Origin: Triops longicaudatus
Taxonomy: Eukaryota; Arthropoda; Branchiopoda; Notostraca; Triopsidae
Length of the DNA: 64,000 nucleotides
Direction: 5' to 3'
Assembly: GCA_022885665.1 (NCBI GenBank)
Contig: JAGQDJ010000260.1
Location: 1,364,001-1,428,000 of the forward strand
The notes under the pieces were generated by a model. It saw only the letters and a program-made list of their open reading frames with translations, was not told the origin of the DNA and did not search any database. Numbering within the stretch: position 1 is the first letter of the stretch; the number at the start of each line of letters is the position of its first letter. Of this stretch, positions 34,351 through 43,538 are shown piece after piece. The position numbers and the translations under genes are program-made.

Positions 34351-34640
34351 CGTGCGTGATCCTTTCCCCACATTTTTTTGCTGTTTTTCTCCCGATTCGT
34401 ACTTTTGAGATTTTCTTAATTCGTACATTTCACTAGCTTGGCGACATGAACTTGTATTTATCTTACGAACTTTCCAACCAGTGTTTATACAAAGCCACGG
34501 AAATAAAACCGAATTACAAGAAAATAATAAAAACACGGATACACTAGTTGTAGCCTCTACACCACGAACCACTCGTTCTACAAAAAGATATAATAAAATT
34601 AACATTTCAAGCTAATTTCGTCAATACTTGGATTCGAAAT

Positions 34641-34960
34641 TTACTTTTTATGAAGGCATTGCGGATTGCCATACCTTGGAAGACAATAGCACGTACTGGC
34701 AGCTACACATCGCCCTCCATTGGCACACGGTGGGTCGCAAGTCGCTAAATGTATAAATGTATTACTTACCTGACTTTCCACTGCTTTCACTTGGTAAAAG
34801 ATTAAAGTTTTTCACACCGAAGACCATTGTAACCAGGACGGCAGGAATAACGGTAAGGGGCGGTACACGTACCACCATTCAGGTAAGACAAGATGCAATG
34901 TGCTACGAAATACACGATTACTTTTACAACATGCAAGCTTTTAGACACCACGCTTCATAC
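34641..34960 (-). pseudogene. EGF-like domain fragments (decayed)
   Basis: Minus-strand 34744-34641 encodes a complete six-cysteine EGF pattern (CDPPCANGGRCVAASTC then CxC and C) followed by a stop. Just upstream, ~34930-34800 encodes a second EGF remnant (YLNGGTCTAPYRYSCRPGYN) in which two expected cysteines read Tyr. In-frame stops and a frame mismatch separate the two. I read this as a remnant of an EGF-repeat gene; a short real terminal exon is possible. Confidence 0.45.
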
Positions 34961-35134
34961 CCTAAATAACAAAAATCTACACAAAGTAATTTTAAAAAAA
35001 TCCAAAAATAATTTTAAAAAATAGATAAGAAAATAAAATAAAAAATACTAAAATTACGCTAAGGGTATACAATTAATGCACGACTAAACCTACTATTAAA
35101 AAAAAAAACGCCATAAACGACGACAGTTTTCTTT

Positions 35135-35522
35135 TTAGCGTACATGAAAACTACAGTGAGAACCGGCATTGTACGTGAGGGACAAGGGTACTGGCGATGA
35201 GAAAGGTGGCGACTGACGTAAGTGATGGCAATAAGGTGTGGAGCCCAGCGAATGGGTGGTGGTTACTAAAGAAAGCGGCAGAGGACCGGTTTGTGAGGGA
35301 TCAGGTGATAATGGCGATGAATTCAAGCCAGGATGAGACGCCGGCGGTGTGATCGATGCTATGAAGGAAAACATAACCGTCGAGGTAGGTGTGGGTGTAC
35401 ATGGGTTGCTGTCACCCTGACTGTGACCCCTGGTAGGTGACTGCGCGGAAGGGGCATTAAGCCCATCGACGGACTGCCGATAGCTGCGCTGGGAGGGTTG
35501 ATCCGCTTTTCTTTTTTTGCGC
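35135..35522 (-). other. Ser/Thr/Pro-rich open frame, possibly a decayed POU-factor tail
   Basis: A minus-strand open frame of ~129 codons is rich in Ser, Thr and Pro. It is preceded, across a plausible 62-bp intron (donor after 35593), by a short segment reading QVRVWFCNR, the POU-homeodomain recognition-helix signature; the join reads NRRKKRKADQ. In another frame the same bases read EKRINPPS, as in POU2 proteins. No POU-specific domain or other homeodomain exon was found upstream, and the WFCNR segment overlaps a piece that also looks MIOS-derived. Assignment is unresolved. Confidence 0.25.
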
Positions 35523-35609
35523 CTTCAATATATAACGGAAAAAGAAAAACCGAAAATAATTTCTATACGCCAAAGTTGTCGAGATCAAGTAATTCTTACC
35601 GATTGCAGA

Positions 35610-36055
35610 ACCAAACTCGCACTTGCCTACTTGCTTGCTTTCAAAAGAAACACTTCAGCTAGAGCTGGAGCGCTCCTGGCAAAGAGCATGAGGAACTCTT
35701 CCGGACCATAGCTCCAAAACGGCTAGTCAATTCTCCTAATTTTGGTCTCTAAAAAATTCTTCAAAAATTCTACTTTATGGTGCCCAAGAATGATCAATAA
35801 ATTCAAAAACTTACGGTATTCGCGTCCACCCGGGTTCTGGGTCACTTGTACCTCGTAAGCTGTCAGCAAGATTTGGCCACTTGCTTGACCAATTGCCACC
35901 AAGCCTTCTGGATCAGGAGCTGGACAACACGCCAAAAATTTTGCACAAACACATTTGGTATAGCACCGATAAGATTAGGAAAAAAAATTTTTCGCACACG
36001 TCACAAATTTACCTTTCGAGGGGCCCCACAACACCTCTACTTTGGAGGCTGTCAT
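35610..36055 (-). pseudogene. MIOS 5' fragment, copy 1 (decayed)
   Basis: MIOS is a WD-repeat subunit of GATOR2, which controls amino-acid input to mTORC1. On the minus strand, 36055 begins MTASKVEVLWGPSKGKFVTC, resembling the MIOS N-terminus. Then come KCVCAKFLACCPAPDPEGL and VAIGQASGQILLT, aligning with the second MIOS segment, ending at an intact GTAAGT donor after 35815. Third, ~35722-35610 reads EEFLMLFARSAPALAE, aligning loosely with the next MIOS exon but broken by a stop. The first two segments are separated by ~30 bp where copy 2 has an intron, and frames are disrupted. Confidence 0.55.
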
Positions 36056-36094
36056 GGCTTACAACTGAGGTTTAGCAATGAAACGGACTGTATT

Positions 36095-36454
36095 ATTTAA
36101 CACGCACACGAGATCCTTTGCTTCCCAAGCCGAACCAGACCTTCGGGATCAGGAACTGGATACCAAGCCAAATATTTTACACAAACACATTTCGGTGTAG
36201 TACCAATAAGAATAGCTCCTTTCGTTTCGGAAAACTGAAATACGAGAACGAAAAAGAAATTGTTAGTAAATAAGTATAATTAAAAGAGGAAAGGATTTAA
36301 GTATATGAATGAATGCACCTACTTGATGGATTGTTTTTGTGGACTGATTTCCTGTTGAGTTCTTCGATCTGGTATAACTAACTTCAGCGCCCCATGTCAC
36401 AAACTTGTCTTTTAATGAGTCGTACCACAAGACCTCTAATTTACAGGCTCTTAT
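36095..36454 (-). pseudogene. MIOS 5' fragment, copy 2 (truncated)
   Basis: A tandem duplicate of the neighbouring MIOS piece. Exon-like 36454-36323 reads RACKLEVLWYDSLKDKFVTW where copy 1 starts with Met; here the start codon is ATA. A GT-AG intron (36322-36235) leads in phase to 36234-36095, which reads LIGTTPKCVCVKYLAWYPVP then DPEGLV, after which similarity stops and a stop codon follows. It lacks the rest of the WD-repeat protein. Confidence 0.55.
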
Positions 36455-37090
36455 GACTTACAAATGATGGTTAACGAAGAAACGGATTGTATTATTTTAA
36501 GGCGTACGTAAAATTGGCTGGACTACTTCGCCCTATAGCCATGCTTGTTTTCTCTCAAAGTAACCAAAACATAACGCAGCCACCTAGCGGCGGCCAGGCT
36601 AAATTGGCGCCAAGCTCAAATCTGTTGTCAAGCTCTGAAGGGTGCAAACGGCTAACCCGGATACCAAAAACCGGAACCCGCAAATACGCCACCTTAAATT
36701 GATGCTATACTCTAACCACCCATGACTGTTTTTCGAATGTGACACGCAATATCTCACATTTAAATAAAACCGCCTACATTTTGAGAGCCTGGCCATTTAT
36801 TGAGACGAAGTCTACATGAGCAACTACAACAAAGCTAATTTGCCCAGCTTATGCGAGAACTACGCTGCTGACTTGTTTGTGAAACGCACAGGTGAAACGC
36901 CACTCAAACAATCGGAATTAGCCATAACAAGATAATAACATAGAGCTAAGCTTGACGTTCATCTAATCTTTCGAAAAATTAATGTTAAAAATTTTAATTT
37001 AAAGACAATTAATTAAACCTGAGTCGAATGAAGAAATAATGTTCTATAGGAACTTATATGCATAAAATGTCATTGGTGTTACTCTTTCAG
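36455..37090. other. Spacer between the MIOS and LAMTOR3 remnants
   Basis: AT-rich DNA. A short plus-strand frame from ATG 36816 (MSNYNKANLPSLCENYAADL) ends near a GT donor at 36891 but has no recognisable partner exon. Confidence 0.4.
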
Positions 37091-37480
37091 ACGTCCGGAA
37101 ATACTTTTATCAACTATACATTCAGAAGGCGGATGACTTGCTGGCCGTCATGGTTTCCGACAGGGATTAAGTTCTTCTAGTAAAAAGTATCCTTAGAAAT
37201 CGACCTCAGCTTTAAAACTCATTTTCTCTCCCTTTAAGTCCGCGGCAACCGAAGGTGTCGTGCCTGATTTGGCGCTCCGACCAAGTTTCTTGTCGACTTT
37301 CGGAATAGCAACAAATCAAGCTGGAAAACTGGGAATGGGCAAGAACTCGAAAATTACTTTCATTTATTTAAACTATAAGTTAACCATGCTTTAAAACACC
37401 ACAATCCATATTAGATTTTCTTTTTTTTTGGTGGGTGGTGCAGATGAATAAACTGCCACTTCTGGTTACTCTTACATATG
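37091..37480 (+). pseudogene. LAMTOR3 (MP1) pseudogene with intron remnants
   Basis: LAMTOR3 is a roadblock-fold subunit of the lysosomal Ragulator complex, which anchors Rag GTPases for mTORC1. Three segments appear in order. 37091-37186 reads YFYQLYIQKADDLLAVMVSD then RD, followed by an in-frame TAA where Gly is expected. 37239-~37381 reads ALRPSFLSTFGIATNQAGKL. ~37442-37480 reads MNKLPLLVTLT after a good acceptor. The first splice junction is out of phase by one base, and the last segment loses similarity after TLT. No first exon was found. Retained intron positions argue against a processed copy. Confidence 0.7.
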
Positions 37481-37577
37481 TATTCTCTTATTTATCATTA
37501 TTAGCCTAACGATGACGATTTGTGGTACATAAGAAATATACCGGTATATATTACCTGTGCCGCTTGTCAGATATCGA

Positions 37578-37750
37578 TTAGTACTGTTCTCTGGTTATTT
37601 TTTTATTGTTTATTTCAAATAATTTTTTTTTTTTTTCAAAATCATATACTATACCTTCTGGACATTCGTACAATTTTATTTCATTTTGTAAAAGTATAAT
37701 AGAGCAAGTCATTATTATTTATATTTGAGAACGTGTACGATTAAAATGCG
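37578..37750 (+). repeat. Dispersed repeat family, copy 3
   Basis: It shares both the start (AGTACTGTTCT) and the end (AACGTGTACGATTAAAAT) of copy 2, which bounds the element at about 165 bp. Confidence 0.6.
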
Positions 37751-39167
37751 CCCAAAGGAGGAACGTTGAGCTATTGGCAAAGCAGCAATGATTCCGTTTT
37801 CTGCCCCTTAATACGCACTTTCGTAGCTATGACACCGCTGAACAACCTGTAGCCCCATCCATTACAGCCTATGTTTTCTAGCAGTCTGAATTTCGTGTTT
37901 AATGATCCAGTCTTGCCGCCGAAAATAAATCTACAAACAATTCTGCTGTACCGCGTCTCCTTGCCTTAATTAGTTCGTGAAACCTTACCGAGTGTGAGTC
38001 AGTTCGTTTACTCGAAGCGGTATTCACGAGCTTACACCACGAAGTCGAAGTGGCAAGTCACGCATAATGCACGATGTTTAAAACAGGTATTACCGTGTCA
38101 TTCTTCTGTCTACTTATTTTGCTTTATTACATCCTACTTATATTGTACATGCTTTCCGAAATTTCCTTGACGGTACGCCCAAAACGCCTTCTGTTAGTGT
38201 TCCGTGACGCAAAAGCCGTCACTGAAAACATTTGTCAGTTCTGTTGGACTTTCTTGTCGTACTTGTACTCTGCCTTTCCTTGTTCAGTTACAAACTCTCC
38301 CTGTTCTTTTTTCGAGTCTGCCTGTGTCGTGTGCCCAAACTTGGCACGAAACACACACATCCATTTCAGTCTGCAGGCAGGCGTTCGGTTCTCGTCCGCA
38401 CCCAAGGGCTGCTCTGCGCTTTTCAGCACGAGACTCAAATCTATAAGCCTCTTTGCTGTGTACAAAACATAACCTTAAATCCCACGGAACAACAGTGTTT
38501 TGTGTGATCACACACTCCTTAGAGATTTCTCACAAGTACTTGATAATGCCGTAGTGCAGGCGACATTCTGTTCCGGGCTTAGTTTATATATAAAGAAAAG
38601 TTGCTCACGCAGCTGCTAGTGTAAACACAAGTGAGTTCACTCTTGTTCCTCTATGCGATCAATAACTTTGTTTTGAATCGTTATTATTATTTTCAACCAG
38701 CTCCGCGCATGTAACCCTGATATCGTGGTGGTTCTTGTTTACGTCACGAGCATCGAATTGGTGCGATCTGTGGATGTTTATTTTTTATAACGTTACTCAA
38801 CGGGCTTCCTGGCGCATAGTTGACCTAGACTGTTGCTTAAAGCCCCGGGCGTGTGTGTCATATGCAAATTGGCTTCCTTCCCCACGGGAAAGTTACCCTT
38901 TCTTTTCCTTGCGTGTCTTAAAAAATCTTTTAAGTGTCCCTGTGGCAGTAAAGAATTTTAGGGGATTTTAATAAAATTTCATGGCTGCGTACATTTGTTG
39001 AATGTGTCCACAAATTCCAGTGGGCTTGGGGGAGTGAGTTGCTCTCATCTGCTCTTTCTAAAATTAGTAAAACTTTCCTGCGTTGCGTCCCTGAATAGCA
39101 GACTTTTACGACTAACCAAACTTCGAAACTTTTCGTTTAATAGGTGTGCACTACCGTTCTTTGAGAT
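37751..39167. other. Upstream region of the MsrB gene, no supported gene
   Basis: A plus-strand open frame starts at ATG 38074 (132 codons, hydrophobic N-terminus) but overlaps two other similar-sized open frames and has no family resemblance. The right end should hold the MsrB promoter. Confidence 0.4.
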
Positions 39168-40105
39168 ATGGAGCAATTTGATCGCAAGTCCCCGAAGTTT
39201 CAGGAAGAACTTCGCCAGCGTTTGACTCCACTCCAATATCAAGTCACACAAAATAAGGAAACTGAGCGGTAAAAATGTCTTTTCTGACTTGAGATTCGCC
39301 CGCAAGTGGGCAAAATGCCACGATTTTTCATGTTCGCAGGGCGTTTACCAACAAGTACTACAGACTGAAAGCGGATGGCACCTATTTATGCGTGGTATGC
39401 GGCGAGGATTTGTTTGTTTCCGACACCAAGTACGACTCAGGTTCCGGTTGGCCTGCTTTTTACGACGTGATCGATGAAAACAAGGTCAAATTCACCAAAG
39501 ACGTCGGCCATGGTAATTATACATCAGAATGTACCTCGCACGTCCTTTTTAACAACTGAAACAAAAGCAGTGTTAACGAAATCATATGTAAGGGTTCTAG
39601 TTGTGTAGGCAGCGCAGGAACCCACCAGTTATACTAACCGTAACTAATCTCTTATTCTGGTGTCTTTTCTTTCCTTCGTCGCCTTGACGTCAAACAACTA
39701 ACTGGGAATACCGTATACCCGTGCCGTCTTTTATGAAATTCCACCGGGGTCGGTTTCTGCTCCGTATGGCACGCACTGTAATGACGGGCAACTTCGTTTT
39801 CAACTTAATAAATCACGGTGACTGGGGGGGCCTTTTTACTCCTATTATTCTCTGGCGTGGAATAATGATGCCGCTCACCAGTTGGCTCGAATCTTCTGCT
39901 TTTAATTACCAACCCAGGCTTGGTGCGAACGGAAGTGAGCTGTTCGAAATGCGGCAGTCATCTGGGTCATCTGTTTACGGACGGACCTAAACCTACTGGA
40001 AAGCGATACTGCGTTAACAGTGCTGCCTTGGATTTTCGTGCCAAAGAAGATGGTTCCCCTTCTGCCTCCTGTAGCGGCCAATCAAATGGATCGTGCCAGC
40101 AATAA
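39168..40105 (+). CDS. MsrB: Methionine-R-sulfoxide reductase B
   Basis: MsrB reduces methionine-R-sulfoxide back to methionine with thioredoxin. Exons 39168-39268, 39340-39512 and 39918-40105 give 153 residues; phases join. The zinc-binding pairs are C51xxC54 (YLCVVCGEDL) and C100xxC103 (SCSKCGSHLGH). The substrate region SGSGWPAFYDVI and the catalytic segment GKRYCVNSAALDF with Cys123 are present, so this enzyme uses cysteine rather than selenocysteine. No signal or transit peptide is apparent from the ATG chosen, which begins MEQFDRKSPKF just before the conserved LTPLQYQVTQ; a cytosolic location is likely. The tail carries two more cysteines that could resolve the catalytic sulfenic acid. 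Confidence 0.93.
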
Positions 40106-40362
40106 TCGGTTCAAAAGGAAAACCCGTCTTGCATTTATGAAATGGTTAGAAGAAACGAGCTTTTAAATATGGTCTACTTGCTCTCTCTGCACAGCCATTG
40201 TGTGCAGTCTGACACAAACTATAGCGATAGTGTTGATAAGACGAAAAGTTACACTATTTTGTTCCATGCACAATTTTTCACACCAGAGGCCAAAATTCTG
40301 TACAACACGAATATGAATGTTTGTCCATAGCAATATATAATTCGTGAAATGTATTTAAGAAA

Positions 40363-40368
40363 AATAAA
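40363..40368 (+). terminator. Poly(A) signal for MsrB
   Basis: AATAAA lies ~260 bp after the MsrB stop codon and is followed by a T-rich stretch. Confidence 0.4.
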
Positions 40369-41632
40369 GCATTTTTCACTTATATGAGAGTTTGGAGTAT
40401 GAACCTCTGAGAAACAAGATTCAGGAGCTCTTGTAAAATCGCTGGAATACTGCAGTCAAACTGTGAGGGCTCTCAAAATGCACGGCACGGCACGGCACGG
40501 AAGGTGACGGCTGTATGTAAAAGCATACCAGGAAAGGCTTGCTTTAGACGAAGCAGGAATATGATGCAATCAATCTACCTTGGAGGTTATTTATCGTAAC
40601 TTTTCTTAATAGACGAAGTTTAGAAGCGCAGAACAAACTCGTCGAGTCTTTTATGGCGAAACAGGATGTCAAGTTGGTTTCAAAGGAATCTTGATTGTAA
40701 AAGATTTCTAGCGAATTCCTCGGCTGTTTCAGCGAATGAGTTACAGAAAGAAGCATTCAGTCCCGAAACAGTTGCCTCTAAAGGCAAGAACTGCAGTAAT
40801 TCGTAGTGAATAGCGAGCATTGGATAAAAGTTTGTGCAAAAGAAATTGCAACGCTATGTTCGGGAGATCCTGTTTCAAATGTTATTTTTTATCCTCTTTT
40901 CGTACGAAAACCAGTCTTTCTTTTAAGAAAAAGTATTAGCCAATAGTTACAAAAATGATTAGTTCTCTAAATGGCCAGCTAATACACAAACTCCAGTTTC
41001 TATGTTCATTCATGATCCATGATGGTATTCTTGGAGGTATCGTTCTTGTAGATATAGTTTGCATATTCAAATCCTGAATAAATGAGCATTTTAGTCTATA
41101 TATATTATACTTAAAATGTGTTGGACGTGTCTTGCATTAACAACCTAGAAGGTCACTCTAGAAGAAGAGTCTCTGCTTCGAATGTTCCAGAAGTCCTATA
41201 TTAGTAAAAGTGAAGATGTCCTTTTCCAGTTCTTTGATCTTGTTTTGCAATGTGGTTCACCTTCAATTGGTTTTAAATTGTCAAGGTTCTCCAAATACTC
41301 AACGTGTTCAGCAGAAGCTGTGAAAGTCCCAGCATCCTTATCGCAAATAAGTTGGCACATTTTAACACTTCACTTTCGAAAAGTGCAAGGTGTTTGCATC
41401 AAAACCATACCAGTTCTAGTTTCTTCCTAAAGATGTCGACCTTGAAGTCCATCTAAAGAATAATCTTCACTAGAAAACGAAGACACCTTTTTTTTCCGTC
41501 GTCTCGAAATGACCTTCCCTTAATTGTTATGGGAGCATCTCCTTTGCATAAACAGGGTGTGGTACTCGACTCAGAAAACTCATATGATGCGAACCAAAGA
41601 TCCAGTTCCATTTCTCAGGTATCTTACAAGAG
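40369..41632. other. Intergenic region, possible decayed coding remnants
   Basis: The minus strand around 40800-40560 reads as plausible protein interrupted by stops (for example NSFAETAEEFARNLLQSRF), which may be an unidentified pseudogene. A short (GGCAC)n run sits at 40481-40501. Nothing else was recognised. Confidence 0.3.
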
Positions 41633-41667
41633 TATAAATACCCATCTTTGCTCCTCTTCTCGTCAGT
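41633..41667 (+). promoter_or_regulatory. TATA box and initiator of the cuticle-protein gene
   Basis: TATAAATA at 41633-41640 is followed 30 bp later by an arthropod-type initiator TCAGT at 41663-41667. The start codon is 48 bp further on. This spacing is typical of strongly regulated arthropod cuticle genes. Confidence 0.75.
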
Positions 41668-41714
41668 GGCTCTCCAAGCCTTATTCTCCAGACACATCTA
41701 CTCCGCAAACAATC

Positions 41715-42424
41715 ATGAAGTTCATCGTAAGTGATTTCCTCGACATCTTTTCTCAATTCATATATAAAATATCTCACAATTCATTTCCCAGATTTTGGCG
41801 GCTTTGGTGGCTCTGGCTGCTGCCCGGCCTCAAGAAATTTTGAGCTACGACGCCGAAACCCATTCCCGCCTGGAGCAAGGAATTGCCGGCACCGCTGTGT
41901 CTGGTCAATACCGGTAAAATTCAACGAAATTGGAGCTGTTCAAGAAATAACAGTAAAACGTAATTCGTTTTATTCTACCTCATAACAGTTTCACTGGTCC
42001 CGACGGAGTTAGCTACAAAATCGACTATGTAGCTGATGACAACGGATACCGTGCTACTGGTGAACACCTTCCCGTAGCTCCTGAAGTACCAGTGGTCCCG
42101 GAAGCCGCTCCCGCTGCCGACTCCGCCCCAGCCCCAGCTGAAGAACCTGCCCCAGCACCAGCCCCAGTTGCTGAGCCCGTCACAGCTGAAAAATCTGCTC
42201 CTGCTGCCGAAACAGCCCCTGAGCCCACTTTCCGCTTCGCTCTAGCCTCTCCTCTCTCTCTCCCTCTCCCTCTTCCCATTGCTGCTAATGCCAGGGCTGC
42301 CAAGGCCGTCATGGCTCCTTGGGCTCCCTGGATTGGCATGGCTCGCTCCATCACCATTCCTCAGCCCAAGATTGAACTGCAATTCGAACCTGTCAAGCAA
42401 TTCGGCTACAACATCATCTACTAA
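41715..42424 (+). CDS. Cuticle protein with a chitin-binding (Rebers-Riddiford) domain
   Basis: A structural protein of the exoskeleton. Three exons, 41715-41726, 41792-41913 and 41989-42424, give 189 residues. The first exon encodes only four residues and splits the signal peptide (MKFIILAALVALAAARP), the usual gene structure for this family. Residues ~25-75 form the chitin-binding domain (AETHSRLEQGIAGTAVSGQY, FTGPDGVSYKIDYVADDNGY, ATGEHLPVAP), closest to the RR-1 type. An Ala/Pro/Glu-rich spacer follows. The C-terminal ~60 residues (LASPLSLPLPLPIAANARAA and onward to KQFGYNIIY) are unusual for the family. Promoter and poly(A) signal are both clear. Confidence 0.9.
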
Positions 42425-42539
42425 ATTGATACGTCTTTGGACTTGCCTTGTGAATAGTGAGAACGTCCTTTTTCAGTTATTCTTGTTACATACCCTTGGA
42501 TGAGGTTTGATGATTGTTGTACCTGGGGTTGATTTTTGC

Positions 42540-42545
42540 AATAAA
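42540..42545 (+). terminator. Poly(A) signal for the cuticle-protein gene
   Basis: AATAAA lies 116 bp after the stop codon, followed by a GT/T-rich stretch. Confidence 0.6.
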
Positions 42546-43538
42546 CCCTTTTTGATCATAGTCCGTTTCTTGAGTCTTATTTTCGGGATTTAATTAAGGT
42601 ACCGAAGTATTCGTTAAATGTAGAAAGAAGGCGTTTTAAAGTTGAGAGGTTTATTTAAAAACTTTTAAAAATTCTTTCAACTCAATAACCCAAAAAAATG
42701 TCCATGCAGACGTCGTTTTTTAGGGTAGGGGGCTGAGGGAGAAGAAACTAAGGGGGAATAGGGAGGCAGTAGTAACAGGACTTGCGAGATATTAATAATT
42801 CATTATCGATCATAGTAATTTTTTCTTTCGGCCTCGGAAAAGAAAACCATAATTTACTGAATAAAATACACAACACCGTAAAGGTGGCGGAAACACCAGG
42901 GGATTACTAGTTCAACAGGGACTGGTGACTTGGGTTCCCAGTAAGGTTGGTTCAACACATTCTAACAGCAGCAGGTTCTTCTGTTTCAGACAGAAATAAA
43001 AAAAATCGAGGGTAACAGCTTGCGAAACTTGGGAACTAAACAAGATTCTACCCGAGGAATAAGCTGCCACAAGGAATGTAAAAAGACGCTTCAAGTTGAA
43101 AACTCAAACGGGTTGTGAAACGAATAAAAAAGAATTGATAGGAGGTTGACCCTCGTAAAATAAAGGGAAAAAGGGCCAGTGCATTTGGCTAGATCTGAAG
43201 AAACCGACCAAGTTTGGGTTCCTGTCTCCACCGTACGGGAGAAAGAGTCACAATACCCTCGAGGTTTCTCAACGACCCTCACCAGACAGTTTGAAACACG
43301 GTCAAATACTTCTGCGTGTGATGCTCCGTGTGTGCCAGACGCCCGGCACGGAAAAAAGGGGGATTTTTTTCTATAAAACTCAAAAAGCCCAAACTTAACA
43401 GAATAAAAAGTTGGTGGGAATAGTTAATTACAGTGTAACAATTGCACTGTCGGTTAGAGAAGTGCGCATCTTGCTTCATTTCCTGGAAACGAAACTCATA
43501 AAACAGATATTGTTGCGTATTGGTTTGGGGATATTTCC
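42546..43538 (-). other. Probable CASK 3' UTR and convergent spacer
   Basis: No coding sequence is recognised. On the minus strand an AATAAA at 42655-42650 could end the CASK transcript, giving an ~0.9 kb 3' UTR. Confidence 0.4.

Noticed and set aside
38074..38472. A 132-codon frame with a hydrophobic N-terminus as a possible secreted protein.
   Set aside because: Overlapping frames of similar length exist on both strands, no splice partners or family signals were found, and no poly(A) signal follows closely.
40560..41430. Minus-strand stretches that look protein-like between MsrB and the cuticle gene.
   Set aside because: They are interrupted by stops and frame changes and match no family I can name; kept only as a possible remnant in the region note.
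42025..42357. A Gly/Ala-rich minus-strand frame opposite the cuticle protein.
   Set aside because: It is the complement of the Ala/Pro-rich coding exon on the plus strand.
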